Positions 1-8,389 of a stretch of DNA of 64,000 nucleotides are shown one piece after another (within the stretch, counting starts at the first letter, position 1; each line of letters begins with the position of its first letter). Below the pieces are notes generated by a model. That model was not told the origin of the DNA. It was given only the letters and a program-made list of their open reading frames with translations, and did no database searches. A program made the position numbers and the translations under genes. The stretch lies in assembly GCF_000746025.2 (NCBI RefSeq), contig NZ_CP045798.1, positions 62,001 to 126,000 of the forward strand, read 5' to 3'. Source of the stretch: Thermanaerosceptrum fracticalcis (GTDB taxonomy: Bacteria; Bacillota; Peptococcia; DRI-13).

Positions 1-285
1 GACACAAGAGCCAGTGATGCGGTTATCATGGTAGACGGTAAAAAAATACCTGCCAAGGAAGGCGAACCCATCGCTGCTGCCCTTTTAGCTGCTGGGATCC
101 GAAAATTTCGCGTTACTCCCAAAGACGGTAACCCGCGAGGGATTTTTTGCGGGATAGGCCGGTGTACGGATTGTATTATGACGGTAGATGGACAGCCTAA
201 TGTACGTACCTGCGTTACCCCCGTCCGGAACGGTATGGTGATTGAAAGCCAAAAAGGCCTCGGGAAATGGGGGGATGAGGAATGA
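1..285 (+). CDS. (2Fe-2S)-binding small subunit of an amino-acid dehydrogenase complex, 5' end cut by window
   Basis: The frame is open from base 1 through an ATG at 28 to the stop at 283-285, so the true start probably lies upstream and the gene is partial. The 85 visible residues after the ATG carry a plant-type [2Fe-2S] ligand set, Cys-x4-Cys-x2-Cys with a fourth Cys about 11 residues later (FCGIGRCTDC then RTC), preceded by the EGEPIAAALLAAGI stretch typical of the HcnA/SoxA-like small subunits. It would shuttle electrons from the flavin subunits encoded next. The stop overlaps the ATG of the FAD gene at 282, showing translational coupling. Family assignment is firm; the substrate of the complex is not. 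Confidence 0.85.
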   Translation, partial: DTRASDAVIMVDGKKIPAKEGEPIAAALLAAGIRKFRVTPKDGNPRGIFCGIGRCTDCIMTVDGQPNVRTCVTPVRNGMVIESQKGLGKWGDEE

Positions 286-1379
286 GAAAAACTCAGACTG
301 TAGTTATTGGAGCGGGTCCTGCCGGCTTGGCCGCTGCCATCGAAGTAGCAAAAGCCGGGGGAAAAGTCACTTTAATCGATGAGAATACTAAACCTGGCGG
401 GCAATTATTTAAACAGATTCATAAATTCTTTGGTTCCCGTGAGCATCTGGCCGGAATCAGGGGCTATAATATCGGAAAACAACTGCTTTCTGATACGGAA
501 AAACTAGGTGTAGAAGTTTTGCTCAATTCGCCGGTATTTGCCATTTATCCTGACATGACCATTAGTTATTTAAGCCAGGGGCGAGAACAATGCCTCCAGG
601 CCGAAAAAATAATTTTAGCCACCGGTGCTACGGAGAATGCCTTGGCTTTCCCGGGCAGTACTTTACCGGGTGTGATGGGAGCTGGGGCAGCCCAAACCAT
701 GATTAATGTTCATCGTGTTTTGCCTGGGAAAAGGGTGCTCATGGTGGGTTCGGGAAACGTGGGACTGATTGTTTCTTATCAGTTAATGCAGGCCGGCGCC
801 AAAGTAGTAAGTCTGATTGAAGCGGCGCCGCAAATCGGCGGTTATGGCGTTCATGCTGCGAAGATTCGCCGGGCCGGTGTACCTATTTATGTATCACACA
901 CGGTGAAGAGAGTTATAGGCAATGACCAGGTTGAAGCTGTGGAAATCGTAGAACTTGATATCAAATGGCAGCCTGTACCGGGAAGTGAAAAATTGCTGGA
1001 TGTTGATACAGTGTGTATTGCTGTAGGCTTGAGTCCTTTAACGGAATTGGCCTGGTTGCTGGGGTGTGAGTTTGCCTTTGTTCCCCGTTTAGGCGGCCAC
1101 GTTCCCAAACATGACCGAAACATGGAGACAACGGTTCCCGGTTTATACGTGGCGGGAGATATTACCGGTGTGGAGGAAGCCAGTTCGGCTATGGAAGAAG
1201 GACGTTTAGCCGGTATTGCCTGTGCCGAGTCCCTGGGGCTATATAGTCCAGAAGAGGCTGCCAAATTAAAACAGGAGGTTTGGGACCGTCTCAATACTTT
1301 AAGAACAGGTCCTTTCGGTGAAGGCAGAAGGCAGGCTAAAGACGAACTGCTAAAAATTTCCGGGGAGGGACAAGCGTGA
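282..1379 (+). CDS. FAD/NAD(P)-binding oxidoreductase subunit (HcnB/SoxA-like)
   Basis: A 365-residue pyridine-nucleotide-disulfide-type flavoprotein. An N-terminal dinucleotide fold (GAGPAGLAAAIEVAKAGG, residues about 9-26) is followed by PGGQLFKQ. A second Rossmann motif, GSGNVGLIVSYQ, lies near residue 160. The C-terminal GLYVAGDITGVEEAS segment is the FAD-contacting region. In this family the subunit pairs with a DAO-type FAD subunit and a [2Fe-2S] subunit to oxidise sarcosine, proline, hydroxyproline or glycine. It overlaps both neighbours by 4 bp, so the operon is tightly coupled. Family certain; substrate open. Confidence 0.85.
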   Translation: MRKTQTVVIGAGPAGLAAAIEVAKAGGKVTLIDENTKPGGQLFKQIHKFFGSREHLAGIRGYNIGKQLLSDTEKLGVEVLLNSPVFAIYPDMTISYLSQGREQCLQAEKIILATGATENALAFPGSTLPGVMGAGAAQTMINVHRVLPGKRVLMVGSGNVGLIVSYQLMQAGAKVVSLIEAAPQIGGYGVHAAKIRRAGVPIYVSHTVKRVIGNDQVEAVEIVELDIKWQPVPGSEKLLDVDTVCIAVGLSPLTELAWLLGCEFAFVPRLGGHVPKHDRNMETTVPGLYVAGDITGVEEASSAMEEGRLAGIACAESLGLYSPEEAAKLKQEVWDRLNTLRTGPFGEGRRQAKDELLKISGEGQA

Positions 1380-1885
1380 ATAAAGGCGTAAAATTTACCG
1401 GAATTCCTTCAGAAGAAGAACTTCTCAGTATCCCGGGAAGACCCGGTGAGGAAAGACTGGAAAAAGGCCCTGTGGCTTTCATTGAGTGTGTACAGGAGAT
1501 TCCCTGTAATCCCTGTGAAAAGGCCTGTCCTTTTGGGGCTATCACCGTGGGGCAGCCCATTACCAACCTGCCTGCTCTCGATGCTGATAAATGTACGGGC
1601 TGTGGAATTTGTATTCCCTCCTGTCCCGGGCTGGCTATTTTTAAGATTCATAAAAATTATACGGATACTACGGCTCTGGTAGAGTTCCCCTATGAATATT
1701 ACCCATTACCCAGGGAAGGGGAGAATGTTTTCTGTGGAGACCGGGCCGGAAAATTCATAACACAGGGTAAAGTGGTTAAAGTCAAAAACCCCAAAGCCTA
1801 TGACGGGACCTCCGTTATCACGGTGGAAATTCCCAAAGCATACTGCCTGGAGGTTTGCACCATTTGCCGGGAGGAGGATTGTTAA
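1376..1885 (+). CDS. 4Fe-4S dicluster ferredoxin-type subunit
   Basis: GTG start at 1376 overlapping the previous stop (GTGA). The 169 residues contain two [4Fe-4S] motifs: C38-x5-C44-x2-C47-x3-C51-P, a variant spacing, and the classical C73-x2-C76-x2-C79-x3-C83-P. The C-terminal tail holds four more cysteines (AYCLEVCTIC and EEDC). It probably carries electrons from the FAD subunits to the cell's ferredoxin or quinone pool. A separate ferredoxin-like subunit inside a sarcosine/proline-dehydrogenase-like operon suits an anaerobe that cannot use oxygen as acceptor; that last point is inference. Confidence 0.8.
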   Translation: MNKGVKFTGIPSEEELLSIPGRPGEERLEKGPVAFIECVQEIPCNPCEKACPFGAITVGQPITNLPALDADKCTGCGICIPSCPGLAIFKIHKNYTDTTALVEFPYEYYPLPREGENVFCGDRAGKFITQGKVVKVKNPKAYDGTSVITVEIPKAYCLEVCTICREEDC

Positions 1886-1886
1886 G

Positions 1887-2162
1887 ATGTCAGATGCTAC
1901 TGATAAAGTATATATCTGCCGCTGTGAAGAGGTTACCAAAGAGGAGATAGAGCAGGCCATCCGGGAGGGGGCTACAACGCTGACCGGCATCAAAAAACGT
2001 ACCCATGCCGGCATGGGGCTGTGCCAGGGCCGTACCTGCCGTAAACTGATCAGCGGCATGCTGGCGGGAAAAAAGGAACCGGCAGAGATTATTCCTCCCA
2101 CCTCGCGTCCCCCCGTGCGGACAGCTAAGATCAGTGAATTTGTGGAGGAGGATGAAGTATGA
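1887..2162 (+). CDS. BFD-like [2Fe-2S] domain protein
   Basis: A 91-residue protein with the bacterioferritin-associated-ferredoxin fold signature: ICRCEEVTKEEIEQAI near the N terminus and GLCQGRTCRKL in the middle, giving Cys-x-Cys and Cys-x4-Cys ligand pairs for one [2Fe-2S] cluster. This domain is usually fused to the C terminus of the HcnB/SoxA-type FAD subunit; here it is a free gene. I chose ATG 1887, one base after the previous stop, because residues upstream of it in this frame overlap the 4Fe-4S gene and do not match the domain. The C-terminal 25 residues are acidic and proline-rich. Confidence 0.8.
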   Translation: MSDATDKVYICRCEEVTKEEIEQAIREGATTLTGIKKRTHAGMGLCQGRTCRKLISGMLAGKKEPAEIIPPTSRPPVRTAKISEFVEEDEV

Positions 2163-3334
2163 CCAGGAAAGCCGATGTGGTGGTAATCGGTGGGGGCGTT
2201 ATCGGCACTGCTGTTGCCTATTACCTCTCTAAAAGGGGTAAAAAAGTTATGGTGACGGAGAGATATGACCATGCTTCCGGGGCCTCGGGGTCTTGTGACC
2301 AGATGATTATTCTCCAGTCTAAAAACCCGGGAATCCACCTGAAACTGGCCTTAGCCAGTGGGGAAATGTATCAGACCCTGGCCCGGGAGCTGGAATATGA
2401 TATCGAATACCACAACCGGGGTGGGATGATCCTGATTGAGAATGAGTCGGAATTAAAAATCATGGAAGATTTCGTAGCAAGGCAAAAGCAAATCGGACTC
2501 CAGGTGGAAATTCTGGAGAGAAAGGATGCTGCCAAATTACAGAGAGGTTTGGCTGAGCATTTAGTGGGCTCTACCTACAGCCCCCAGGATGCCCATGTGA
2601 ATTCCATCCGCTTGAACCTGGGCTTTGCCCGGGCTGCAACAAAATTAGGAGCGGAGATTCTGCTGGAGACGGAAGTTACAGGTATTATCCTTAAAGGAGA
2701 CCAGGTAGAGGGAGTGGAGACTACCCAAGGTCCTATTCATGCACCCGTAGTCATCAACGCCGCAGGGGCCTGGGCTCCCCAGATCGGCAGGATGGTGGGG
2801 TTAGATATACCCATTAAACCGCGCCGCGGCCAGATCATCATTACTGAGCCCGTGCCGCCCTATGTTACAGGGGATGTTCTTTCGGCCCAGTATATTGTGG
2901 CCAAATATAACCCTGACCTCATTAAAAACTCCGAAAGCCGAGCCATCCAGCTGGGCGTGGGCCTGGCCCTGAGCCAGACAGAAAAGGGCAATATCTTAAT
3001 CGGGGCCACCAGGGAATTCGTGGGTTATGATGTGAAGACCACCCGGGAAGGGATTAAAGAAATCCTGAAAAATGCCACCCGGCTGGTTCCCGGTCTCAAA
3101 GAGATTAATTTTATTCGTACCATGGGAGGGCTGAGACCTTATACACCAGATGGGCTCCCCCTTTTAGGTCCTGTGAAAGGATTAGAAGGCTTTATCATGG
3201 CCGCCGGCCATGAGGGTGATGGGATTGCCCTCGCTCCAGTTACAGGTAAGATTATTGCCGATTTAGTCATGGATGGTAAAACCTTTATGGATGTGGAAGC
3301 CCTGAATCCTAACAGGTTTGCCCCTGGGTCGTAA
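2159..3334 (+). CDS. DAO-family FAD-dependent oxidoreductase, catalytic subunit (HcnC/glycine-oxidase-like)
   Basis: A 391-residue FAD-dependent amine oxidoreductase of the DAO superfamily. N-terminal VVVIGGGVIGTAVAYYLSKRG is the FAD Rossmann motif, followed by GASGSCDQ. The C-terminal MGGLRPYTPDGLPLLGP and AAGHEGDGIALAP stretches are the hallmarks of glycine/sarcosine/D-amino-acid dehydrogenase subunits. It overlaps the BFD gene by 4 bp and ends the operon, with a hairpin terminator 28 bp downstream. Together with the four preceding genes it should form a heteromeric dehydrogenase for proline, hydroxyproline, sarcosine or a related secondary amine. Which one cannot be read from the sequence. 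Confidence 0.85.
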   Translation: MTRKADVVVIGGGVIGTAVAYYLSKRGKKVMVTERYDHASGASGSCDQMIILQSKNPGIHLKLALASGEMYQTLARELEYDIEYHNRGGMILIENESELKIMEDFVARQKQIGLQVEILERKDAAKLQRGLAEHLVGSTYSPQDAHVNSIRLNLGFARAATKLGAEILLETEVTGIILKGDQVEGVETTQGPIHAPVVINAAGAWAPQIGRMVGLDIPIKPRRGQIIITEPVPPYVTGDVLSAQYIVAKYNPDLIKNSESRAIQLGVGLALSQTEKGNILIGATREFVGYDVKTTREGIKEILKNATRLVPGLKEINFIRTMGGLRPYTPDGLPLLGPVKGLEGFIMAAGHEGDGIALAPVTGKIIADLVMDGKTFMDVEALNPNRFAPGS

Positions 3335-3361
3335 ACAAATATTGTACTGTACATGGCACAC

Positions 3362-3400
3362 AAAAACCCGATCCCTTGTGGGGGACCGGGTTTTTATATT
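3362..3400 (+). terminator. Rho-independent terminator after the dehydrogenase operon
   Basis: The arms ACCCGATCCC and GGGACCGGGT form a near-perfect stem (one mismatch) with a short loop and a T-run, and an A-run on the other side. It may work in both directions, also ending the minus-strand gene at 3416-3745. Confidence 0.8.
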
Positions 3401-3415
3401 CAATTTTCACCAGAC

Positions 3416-3745
3416 TTAGTCCTGGATAATCTCTACCGCACCTGACTGCTCCATCATTTCCCGAACCCTGGTAGCATCATGTTTGGGAAGCTCTACGGCT
3501 ACGATAATCCCATCCCTGCCTTTAAGACCTTTGATACTGTCGCCGAAAGTTCCCACTTTACTTAAGCTTTCAAGCTCGGTTTTTATGAGGGGCATTTCTT
3601 CTGCAGCATCTTCTATGCTCTTAAATTCCTGTTCTTCCCCAAGGTCACTAATGATCATGTCTTTGCGGTCAAATCCGCTGTTTCGAAGGGAATCTACAAG
3701 AAACCCTACTTGCTCCTTATTAGGAAATCTCGCTATTAAACGCAT
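3416..3745 (-). CDS. Small soluble protein of unknown function (109 aa)
   Basis: Reads as a real gene: RLIARFPNKEQVGFLVDSLRNSGFDRKDMIISDLGEE begins like general-stress/heat-induced proteins that sense or bind small ligands, with an alpha-beta pattern repeated once (residues 1-30 and about 65-109), which suggests a ferredoxin-like fold. An A/G-rich ribosome site lies just upstream on the minus strand (GGAGGTGGGT before the ATG at 3745). No catalytic motif, signal peptide or membrane segment is visible. It is monocistronic, between the dehydrogenase terminator and the two-component system. Function unknown. Confidence 0.6.
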   Translation of the reverse strand: MRLIARFPNKEQVGFLVDSLRNSGFDRKDMIISDLGEEQEFKSIEDAAEEMPLIKTELESLSKVGTFGDSIKGLKGRDGIIVAVELPKHDATRVREMMEQSGAVEIIQD

Positions 3746-3813
3746 ATACCCACCTCCACACCTTATTATAACCGTATAACCGTAAAACTATCTCCTAACT
3801 CTCAGCTGAGTTA

Positions 3814-3838
3814 AGTTGAGGTGCCTGGCACCTCAACT
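3814..3838. repeat. Perfect 25-nt palindrome, dispersed repeat copy 1
   Basis: Two 12-nt arms (AGTTGAGGTGCC and its complement) flank a single central T. The same core, with longer arms, recurs at 22487-22527. It lies in the 248-bp gap between the minus-strand gene at 3745 and the response regulator at 3994. Probably a member of a genome-wide REP-like family. Confidence 0.7.
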
Positions 3839-3993
3839 AATTAACAATAAATTAACAATTGGTGTTCAAAGAAAATACAATGGGCATATGTGCGAAGGTG
3901 TAAGGAACTATGGGGGCCTGTTGGACTGGCAATTTTAAAATTCCATATGGTAGAATAGGGCTGACACAATGGATGGGGAGGTAACTACAGGAG

Positions 3994-4668
3994 ATGGAGG
4001 CTAAAAAAATTGTCGTCGTTGATGACGACCCCAAGATCAGGGCCATGCTCATGCGCAGCCTCACATATGCGGGGTATGAGGTAGCTGCCGCCGAAGATGG
4101 AATCCAGGGCTGGGATGTGGTGATGAAAGAAAAACCTCACGTCATAATCCTGGACATTATGCTTCCTGGGTTGGATGGCTATGAGTTATGCCAGCGTTTA
4201 AAGGAAGTCATCGATACACCTATTCTCATGCTGACGGCCAGGGATGAGGTTAAGGACCGGGTGAAAGGCCTGGACTGCGGGGCCGATGATTACTTGGTTA
4301 AGCCCTTTGCCCTGGAGGAACTGTTAGCACGGGTGCGGGTCCTTTTACGCAGGTATCGTGCTAAAGAGGAGGCTGTGTTGGAATTCAAGGATTTAAAAGT
4401 AAATATGGCTACGCGCCAGGTCTGGCGTGACAAGCGTCCCATCACGCTTTCGGCTAAAGAATTTGATCTTTTAGCCCTGTTTATTACCCATCCCCGCCAG
4501 GTCTTAACAAGGGAAAAATTGATGGATACGGTGTGGGGTTTGGATTTTGAAGGAGAATCCAACGTCCTGGAAGTGTATATCGGCTATTTACGGCACAAGC
4601 TGGAAGAGGCAGGGGAGACCCGCCTGATCCATACGGTAAGAGGTGTGGGATACGTCTTAAAAGAGTAG
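3994..4668 (+). CDS. OmpR/PhoB-family response regulator
   Basis: A 224-residue two-domain regulator. The receiver domain (about 1-118) has the acidic cluster DDD at 10-12, phosphoacceptor Asp54 in ILDIMLPGLDGYE, Thr in MLTARDE and Lys in YLVKPF. The C-terminal winged-helix domain (about 128-222) ends in VRGVGYVLKE as is typical. The gene is 11 bp upstream of its cognate kinase, so a co-transcribed two-component system is clear. The following HtrA gene suggests cell-envelope stress as the signal, by analogy with CssRS-type systems; this is inference from context only. Confidence 0.92.
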   Translation: MEAKKIVVVDDDPKIRAMLMRSLTYAGYEVAAAEDGIQGWDVVMKEKPHVIILDIMLPGLDGYELCQRLKEVIDTPILMLTARDEVKDRVKGLDCGADDYLVKPFALEELLARVRVLLRRYRAKEEAVLEFKDLKVNMATRQVWRDKRPITLSAKEFDLLALFITHPRQVLTREKLMDTVWGLDFEGESNVLEVYIGYLRHKLEEAGETRLIHTVRGVGYVLKE

Positions 4669-4679
4669 GAGGAAACACT

Positions 4680-6119
4680 ATGCCCATTCGCTGGCGCTTG
4701 ACCCTCTGGTATACGGGCATTTTACTGGCTGTACTGGTTGTTTTGGGGAGTGCTGTCTATTTTTTACTAGAGCGCTCTTTAATGGCAGAAATAGACCGTT
4801 ATCTTGAAGCTAAAGCCACTGAAGTCGTTAAATCAACAAAAGTGGTAGGCACATTGCCTTTCTTTCTAAGACAGGTGGTCCTGCCTGATGTGGAGGTCTT
4901 TGCGGCCCCTGATGTTTATCTCCAGGTAGTGGCCCTCAAGGGGGAAATCGCCGTACGTTCCAAAAATCTGGGGAATTATTCCCTGCCCGTGGATGAAAAA
5001 GCCGTACAGGAAATGCTGAAAAAGGGAACTGCTTTCCAAACCTTCAGTGTAGGAGAAGAGAAATTTAAAATGATTCTCAAACCGCTGATTGTAGAAAGGG
5101 AAATCGTTGGTTTTTTACAGGTGGCCAGGCCCCTCAAGTCATTGACACTGGCTTTAGGCCGTTTGAAGAATATTCTTGTATTTGGTGGATTCATCTCTGT
5201 GCTTTTGGCTTTGGCCTTGGGTTGGTTTATGTCAGGGAAAGCGCTGAGCCCCATTGGCCACCTGACCCGGGAAGCTAAAACTATTGGAGAAAATAGAGCT
5301 TTTCACAGCAGGGTGAAATATGTAGGACCCAGGGATGAGCTGGGGGAACTGGCTTTAACCTTTAATAAGATGCTGGAGAATTTGGAGGAGGCCTACCGTC
5401 TTCTGGAAGAATCTTTACAGACCCAGAAAAGGTTTGTGGCCGATGCTTCCCATGAGTTAAGAACACCCCTTACCTCTATCCAGGGAAATGTTGATTTTCT
5501 TCTTCAGCTTTCTCACGAGAGTCCGGAGTTGCAAAAGGAAGTTCTTCTTGATATTTCTGCCGAGACAAAAAGGCTCTCCCGTCTGGTGAAAGACCTTTTG
5601 ACTTTAGCCAGGGCTGATTCGGGCTTGAGTTTAAATCTGCAGGAAATGGAATTAAAGCCTGTCCTGGAAGAGGTAACCCGCCAGGCCCGTTTCTTGGGTA
5701 AAAACCACCATTTCCGGATAGAGATGGAAGAGGCCGGAGATGTGGTGCTGAAAGCTGATGTGGATTATTTTAAACAACTGCTGTTCATTTTTTTGGATAA
5801 TGCCTTTAAATATACCCAGCCTGGCAAGAATGTTACATTAATTGTAAAACGGCAGGAAGACAGGGTTGAACTCTTATTTGCCGATGAGGGACCGGGCATA
5901 CCCCAAGAGGATTTGCCCCATATCTTTGACCGGTTTTACCGTGCGGGCAAAGCCCGCTCCGGCGGGGGTACAGGTTTGGGTTTGGCCATTGCCCGCTGGA
6001 TTGCTGTAGAACACGGAGCTGAAATAAGTGTGGAGAGTACGGTAGGACAGGGAAGTATATTTAGAATTTCTTTTCCCATTTTCAGGAAAAGCAATACCGC
6101 TGTTGGCCGAAAGGTATGA
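4680..6119 (+). CDS. Membrane sensor histidine kinase (HAMP, HisKA, HATPase)
   Basis: 479 residues: TM1 about 10-30, an extracytoplasmic sensor of about 130 residues, TM2 about 163-184, HAMP 185-238, HisKA dimerisation domain with phosphoacceptor His258 in ASHELRTPL, and an HATPase domain with N box (LDNAFKYT), G1 (DEGPGIP), F box (IFDRFYRA) and G2 (GGTGLGLAIA). All catalytic motifs are intact. It phosphorylates the regulator encoded 11 bp upstream. A 98-bp gap separates it from HtrA, so the protease may have its own promoter or be read through. Confidence 0.92.
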   Translation: MPIRWRLTLWYTGILLAVLVVLGSAVYFLLERSLMAEIDRYLEAKATEVVKSTKVVGTLPFFLRQVVLPDVEVFAAPDVYLQVVALKGEIAVRSKNLGNYSLPVDEKAVQEMLKKGTAFQTFSVGEEKFKMILKPLIVEREIVGFLQVARPLKSLTLALGRLKNILVFGGFISVLLALALGWFMSGKALSPIGHLTREAKTIGENRAFHSRVKYVGPRDELGELALTFNKMLENLEEAYRLLEESLQTQKRFVADASHELRTPLTSIQGNVDFLLQLSHESPELQKEVLLDISAETKRLSRLVKDLLTLARADSGLSLNLQEMELKPVLEEVTRQARFLGKNHHFRIEMEEAGDVVLKADVDYFKQLLFIFLDNAFKYTQPGKNVTLIVKRQEDRVELLFADEGPGIPQEDLPHIFDRFYRAGKARSGGGTGLGLAIARWIAVEHGAEISVESTVGQGSIFRISFPIFRKSNTAVGRKV

Positions 6120-6217
6120 AATGCTTTTGTTTTTCTCAGGTTATTTTAAGGTTTTGCCTGTATTTTTAACCTTGTAGAGCTCACAAGTACTATTCAGGTT
6201 AAGGAGGGAGACATTAC

Positions 6218-7390
6218 ATGAATCGCTTAAGGGTTAACAAATTACTTGTGATTTACACATTAATCGTTTTCCTGGGAGGTATTTTTACGGCCGGCTTCTG
6301 GCTTACAGTAAAGGGCTATGATTTGCCCTGGAGCAGTGTTCGACCAGCCTTAGCCCAAGATACGTCTTCCCAGGTTGCTACAGCGGCTTCCTTTTTCAGC
6401 CCTGATACCATTCAGCAGATTGTGGAAAAAACCGGACCGGCGGTGGTGAAAATCGAGACTCTTGCCAAGAGCAGGAGCCGCTCTGTTGACCCCTTTTTCG
6501 ATGATCCTTTTTTCCGGGAGTTTTTTGGCTACAATTTCAGGGTTAATCCCCAGCCCCAATCCCAGGTGAGGAGCGGGCTTGGCTCCGGCTTCATCATCTC
6601 CAAGGATGGCTACATCCTTACCAATAACCACGTGGTAGAAGGGGCAGAGGAAATAAAAGTGTACTTAACCAGCCGCCAGGAACCCTATCCTGGAAAAATT
6701 GTAGGGGCCGATCCTGAACTGGACCTGGCTGTGGTCAAAATTGAAGCGGGAAACGACCTGCCCATCCTTGAATTTGGTGATGTGAATAAAATGAAAGTAG
6801 GCAACTGGGTCATTGCCATTGGTAACCCTTATGGGCTTGATCATACAGTGACCGTAGGTGTGATCAGCGCCAAAGGCAGGCCAGTTAACATAGATGGGAG
6901 GGAGTTTAAGGATCTTATCCAAACCGATGCCTCCATTAACCCGGGGAACAGTGGAGGCCCCCTCTTAAACCTAAACGGCGAAGTGGTGGGGATTAATACA
7001 GCCATTAATGCTAATGCTCAGGGTATCGGCTTTGCCATCCCCAGTTCTACTGTACAGCAAGTGCTGGACCAGCTCCTGGAAAAGGGCAAGGTTGTGCGGC
7101 CCTGGTTAGGGGTCTACCTGCAGCCTGTTACTGAAGAAATTGCCAAATATTTCGGGCTCAAAAAGGTGGATGGGGTCTTGATCAGCGCCGTACAGGAGGG
7201 TTCACCTGCCGAGAAGGCAGGCCTTATGAGAGGGGATATCATCCTGGAGTTTAGCGGGAAACACATCTCCAAACCGGAAGACCTCCAGCAGGCGGTGAAG
7301 GAAGCTAAAATAGGCGAGAAGGTGATTGTACTTATCCACCGGAATGGTAAAACGGCTTACATGAGTGTGACCATTGAAGAAAGGAAGTAG
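6218..7390 (+). CDS. HtrA/DegP-family serine protease with PDZ domain
   Basis: A 390-residue membrane-anchored S1C protease. An N-terminal transmembrane anchor (about 9-30) precedes a trypsin-like domain with the catalytic triad His138 (LTNNHVV), Asp169 (PELDLAVV) and Ser245 (NPGNSGGPL). One PDZ domain occupies about 295-385 (GVLISAVQEGSPAEKAGL). It should degrade or chaperone misfolded envelope proteins. A strong AAGGAGGG ribosome site precedes the ATG. Position right after a two-component system suggests the pair controls it. The stop codon lies inside the terminator stem. Confidence 0.92.
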   Translation: MNRLRVNKLLVIYTLIVFLGGIFTAGFWLTVKGYDLPWSSVRPALAQDTSSQVATAASFFSPDTIQQIVEKTGPAVVKIETLAKSRSRSVDPFFDDPFFREFFGYNFRVNPQPQSQVRSGLGSGFIISKDGYILTNNHVVEGAEEIKVYLTSRQEPYPGKIVGADPELDLAVVKIEAGNDLPILEFGDVNKMKVGNWVIAIGNPYGLDHTVTVGVISAKGRPVNIDGREFKDLIQTDASINPGNSGGPLLNLNGEVVGINTAINANAQGIGFAIPSSTVQQVLDQLLEKGKVVRPWLGVYLQPVTEEIAKYFGLKKVDGVLISAVQEGSPAEKAGLMRGDIILEFSGKHISKPEDLQQAVKEAKIGEKVIVLIHRNGKTAYMSVTIEERK

Positions 7391-7425
7391 ACGCAAGCCG
7401 GGCTTGCGTCTACTTCCTTTCTTTT
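7382..7425 (+). terminator. Long perfect terminator hairpin overlapping the htrA stop
   Basis: Arms of about 18 nt (AAGGAAGTAGACGCAAGC and its complement) with a 3-nt loop and a following T-rich run. The stem contains the TAG stop of the protease gene, so the last codons are part of the terminator. Confidence 0.9.
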
Positions 7426-7545
7426 GCTATATTTTCTTTAGTATTCGTTCTCATCAGTGGATCTTAGGGAGGCGAGTTTTTCACGTAAGTATAATGTGTT
7501 AATATAAAAAAGTGATAGAGAGATTTTAAATAATATGGAGGATTT

Positions 7546-8238
7546 ATGCCGAAGGCTTTTGCTTGGTCTAAATGGCGAACTATAGCCAAATTAGATCCTG
7601 AAAAAACACTGGAAAATACCAAACTCCACAGGCTTGTAAAAAGCCCGGTCCTCGATGCCATCGTAGTGGGGGGGACACAGGGTATAACTTATACTAATAC
7701 TTCGCAGCTCATAAAACAAATCAAAGAGGCGGGTTACCGGGGGCCTTTGCTGCAGGAGGTGTCTTCTTTGGAAAGTATCACGCCGGAAGCCGATTACTAC
7801 TTTATTCCCCTGGTGCTGAATGCCGGAAATTTGGAATGGATGAGAGACGCCCATTTAAGGGCTTTAAAATCTTTTGGGCATCTCATTGACTGGTCAAGGG
7901 TGGCGGTAGAGGGTTACCTGGTGTTTAACCCCTATTCGGCCGTGGCTGAATTGACGTCGGCCGTTGTTCCTGAGAAGGAGGATGTCCTAGCCTACCTTGA
8001 CTATGCAGAAAATATCCTGCATCTCCCTATATTCTATATAGAGTTCAGCGGTAGCTTCGCTGATATGGAGCTGCTGGAGGCTGTGGGCCAGAGACGGAGA
8101 AGGATTCATCTAGTTTATGGAGGAGGCGTCCGGCAGGCCCGGCAGGTTGCCCAGGTTCTACAATACGTCGATACCGTCGTGATTGGGAATGGCCTGTATG
8201 AGGGCAATGATATTTTAAAAGATGTATTTCAATGTTAA
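7546..8238 (+). CDS. pcrB: Heptaprenylglyceryl phosphate synthase (PcrB)
   Basis: A 230-residue TIM-barrel prenyltransferase of the GGGP-synthase family. It transfers a heptaprenyl group to sn-glycerol-1-phosphate, giving archaeal-type ether lipids in Firmicutes. Diagnostic stretches match bacterial PcrB in order: KLDPEKT near residue 19, VVGGTQGIT, YFIPLVLNAGN, VAVEGYLVFNP, LPIFYIEFSG, and the phosphate-binding YGGGVR and IGNGLYEG at the C terminus. Length is standard. A ribosome site (TGGAGG) lies just before the ATG. No functionally related neighbours; it appears monocistronic with its own terminator. Confidence 0.9.
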   Translation: MPKAFAWSKWRTIAKLDPEKTLENTKLHRLVKSPVLDAIVVGGTQGITYTNTSQLIKQIKEAGYRGPLLQEVSSLESITPEADYYFIPLVLNAGNLEWMRDAHLRALKSFGHLIDWSRVAVEGYLVFNPYSAVAELTSAVVPEKEDVLAYLDYAENILHLPIFYIEFSGSFADMELLEAVGQRRRRIHLVYGGGVRQARQVAQVLQYVDTVVIGNGLYEGNDILKDVFQC

Positions 8239-8247
8239 TAACAATTG

Positions 8248-8277
8248 AAGCCTGGATACACAAGTCCAGGCTTTTTT
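8248..8277 (+). terminator. Terminator after pcrB
   Basis: Stem AAGCCTGGA / TCCAGGCTT with an 8-nt loop, followed by a T-run. Confidence 0.85.
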
Positions 8278-8389
8278 CGTAATTTAAGAAAGCATATAAC
8301 TATCTTAAATTAGGTGTTTGGGACGCAGTCTCACTGCCAACTACGAACTGCGAACTTTAGAGGTTAGAAGTTAAGTCATGTAGCATGTT

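Noticed and set aside
1706-2338. Long minus-strand open frame opposite the BFD and DAO genes
   Set aside because: It overlaps two well-supported, overlapping genes on the plus strand, has no recognisable motif and no ribosome site.
8318-8340. GGGACGCAGTC palindrome similar to one at 25501
   Set aside because: Too short and imperfectly shared to call a repeat family from two cases.
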